Shown: piece by piece, positions 62,806 through 64,000 of the stretch
Layout of the letters: every line of letters begins with the position of its first letter
How positions within the stretch are numbered: the first letter of the stretch is position 1
Source: Marinobacter xestospongiae
Lineage (GTDB): Bacteria > Pseudomonadota > Gammaproteobacteria > Pseudomonadales > Oleiphilaceae
Direction of reading: 5' to 3'
Assembly: GCF_023156385.1 (NCBI RefSeq)
Contig: NZ_JAKZAK010000004.1
Location: 1-64,000 of the forward strand
DNA length: 64,000 nucleotides
Program-made: the position numbers and the translations under genes
Notes under the pieces: model-generated
Databases searched by the model: none
What the model saw: the letters and a program-made list of their open reading frames with translations, nothing else
Told to the model about the DNA's origin: nothing

Positions 62806-63507
62806 CTACGGCAAGGTAATCCGGTTGATGGAACCGATCGCCTCCCCCGTCCAGATAAATTCGTAATGGCAGCTCTGGTGTATTCGCCGCACCGACCTGG
62901 GCGTGAACAGACCCCAGCAATGCGCACCCGGTCGTCGGACGGCGTGGTATCGGAGGCCGTTTACATCGGACTGCTGCCGGAGGGATCGGCCTGCCGCCTG
63001 GGAGGCCTGGTAGCTGTCAGGGTCATAGATTGGGTCGTCCGGCGGCAGGCTGGTTGCGTCGCAGATGCCGGTGGTCTGGAAGGCACATACCAGGCCGCGA
63101 AACACCAGGCGGTCAAAGGCAAGGTTGTGCACGCCCTGCCAGTAACGCTGCTGGTGATAGGCCACTTCGGCGATGGCGGTCTCCATCGCATCGGCGATGT
63201 AGAGCACACCAAACTGGCCGTCGTTGAATCGACCGCCATCCGGATTGACGTGGGTAAACGGCGCCGTAGCATACGAGCAGCCATCGATACCGAACGGGAT
63301 CTCATCCAGCCGCACCAGGTTGAGGTCGCCCACCTCGGCACGCAGGCGGGGGTTGGTCAGTGCCTGAAGCTGATAGAGCGCCTCAAAGTCGTCAGCATCG
63401 GCAACATCTTCAAACAGGTCGATGGGCGGGAACTTGGAGTTGACCAGGCGGTAGCCGCTGGCCTCTCCGTCCGCCATCCGTGGCAGCGTCGTGTAGTCCG
63501 TCACCAT
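62806..63507 (-). CDS. RES-domain toxin (NAD-degrading family)
   Basis: A 233-residue protein of the RES family, whose toxins degrade NAD+. The RES-type Arg residues (Arg20 in SGYRLVN, Arg93 in GGRFN) and Glu (YIADAMETAIAEV) are visible. The usual Ser motif near YPSVR reads Tyr-His-Ala-Val-Arg (187-191), so Ala189 stands where the family serine is expected by eye. The ATG overlaps the antitoxin stop by seven bases. This is the normal toxin-after-antitoxin order of RES-Xre modules. Confidence 0.85.
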   Translation of the reverse strand: MVTDYTTLPRMADGEASGYRLVNSKFPPIDLFEDVADADDFEALYQLQALTNPRLRAEVGDLNLVRLDEIPFGIDGCSYATAPFTHVNPDGGRFNDGQFGVLYIADAMETAIAEVAYHQQRYWQGVHNLAFDRLVFRGLVCAFQTTGICDATSLPPDDPIYDPDSYQASQAAGRSLRQQSDVNGLRYHAVRRPGAHCWGLFTPRSVRRIHQSCHYEFIWTGEAIGSINRITLP

Positions 63508-63896
63508 AGCCCTCCGCGCAAGGCGTCAATACGTTTGAAGGTCTCGTAGAGATCGGCGAACTGGCCGGAGCCGATCACCGCCAGCGGCGTGCGACCGTTG
63601 AAATAAGGGTTGTCATTGGGCAACGACATGAACCCGTAAACGTTCTTCGGGTTGTCAAACAGAGTCCGCAGGCTGGCGTGGATATTGAGCACATAGCTGA
63701 GCCGCTCAAGCTGATCCCGTGAAAGGCTGGCACTTTGGGGATTCTGGCGATAGCGGTAGAGGGCCGCCCGGGAGATACCGAGGATGTGCTGAACCTGAGT
63801 GGTGGAGCAGCCCCATTTATCCAGGATGTTGAAGACAACCTTCAGACCGGTGACAGCCTGGCTGTCCCGGGGTTGTTGATTGGCAGCGGAATGCAT
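63501..63896 (-). CDS. Xre/MbcA/ParS-type antitoxin
   Basis: A 131-residue antitoxin. The N-terminal helix-turn-helix (GCSTTQVQHILGISRAALYRYR) is followed by the C-terminal toxin-binding domain of the MbcA/ParS family, with the typical tail GRTPLAVIGSGQFADLYETFKRIDALRGGLW (read as the conserved PL...G...). It probably neutralises the RES protein and represses the operon. Confidence 0.88.
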   Translation of the reverse strand: MHSAANQQPRDSQAVTGLKVVFNILDKWGCSTTQVQHILGISRAALYRYRQNPQSASLSRDQLERLSYVLNIHASLRTLFDNPKNVYGFMSLPNDNPYFNGRTPLAVIGSGQFADLYETFKRIDALRGGLW

Positions 63897-63916
63897 GGTT
63901 CACCTCACGAGGCATT

Positions 63917-63961
63917 TGTCTCATTATGGACATAATGATTACACAATGTCTATCTGAGACA
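63917..63961. promoter_or_regulatory. Palindromic operator region upstream of the antitoxin
   Basis: CATTATGGACATAATG (63922-63937) is a perfect 7-2-7 palindrome, and TGTCTCA (63917-63923) pairs with TGAGACA (63955-63961). They lie about 20-65 bases before the antitoxin start. They are likely binding sites for autoregulation by the Xre antitoxin; this is inferred from position. Confidence 0.5.
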
Positions 63962-64000
63962 TCTATGATGTCGCCCCCAACCAGGCGGCACCACGGACAC

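Overview
The window looks like a chromosomal segment of a GC-rich marine-type gammaproteobacterium, most like Marinobacter or a close relative. Two conserved gene orders support this: aspS-yebC-ruvC-ruvA-ruvB-ybgC-tolQRAB-pal-cpoB-tRNA-Lys, and uvrY/gacA-uvrC-pgsA-tRNA-Gly-tRNA-Cys. The genus is an inference from gene content and composition, not a measured identity.

Layout. 1-11.1 kb (all minus strand): two identical tRNA-Lys genes, the Tol-Pal envelope system, the RuvABC Holliday-junction machinery, YebC, aspartyl-tRNA synthetase and a FmdB-type zinc ribbon protein. 11.5-15.5 kb: a FabR-like TetR repressor, a HIT protein, UDP-glucose dehydrogenase, GalE and TadA. 15.6-39.4 kb: an iron-acquisition region of about 24 kb with three units. 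The first is a FecI/FecR/FecA-type signalling unit. The second is an AraC - TonB receptor - RhtX-type permease - serine hydrolase unit, followed by an orphan transducer-type receptor. The third is a complete AraC - binding protein - two permeases - ATPase - flavin monooxygenase - TonB receptor locus. Fur-box-like palindromes lie in front of both AraC genes. A DUF2252 protein and a methyltransferase sit between the units.

39.4-42.6 kb: a histidine kinase translationally coupled to a periplasmic binding protein, then a ClpS-like adaptor. 42.7-51.7 kb: an accessory region. It starts with a visibly more AT-rich two-gene operon: a MazG-like pyrophosphohydrolase, then a large protein that joins a PD-(D/E)XK-like nuclease, a DUF2075 superfamily 1 helicase and a C-terminal S24 (LexA/UmuD-like) peptidase domain. 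A YhaN/YhaO (SbcCD-like) pair follows. After that comes a row of small minus-strand genes that resembles integron gene cassettes: a 45-residue membrane peptide, an alpha/beta hydrolase and a glyoxalase-fold protein, with one attC-like element and two imperfect direct repeats. 51.8-60.6 kb: a PAS-GAF-GGDEF cyclase, the tRNA/pgsA/uvrC/gacA block, a chemoreceptor, AzlCD, acylphosphatase and tRNA-Ser. 60.7-63.9 kb: four uncharacterised genes, three of them for small membrane proteins, and a RES/Xre toxin-antitoxin pair.

The best candidate for an undescribed system is the nuclease-helicase-S24 protein with its MazG partner. The MazG enzyme could act on nucleotides and the helicase-nuclease on nucleic acid, while the S24 domain could sense damage or autocleave. 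This reading is inferred from domains and context only.
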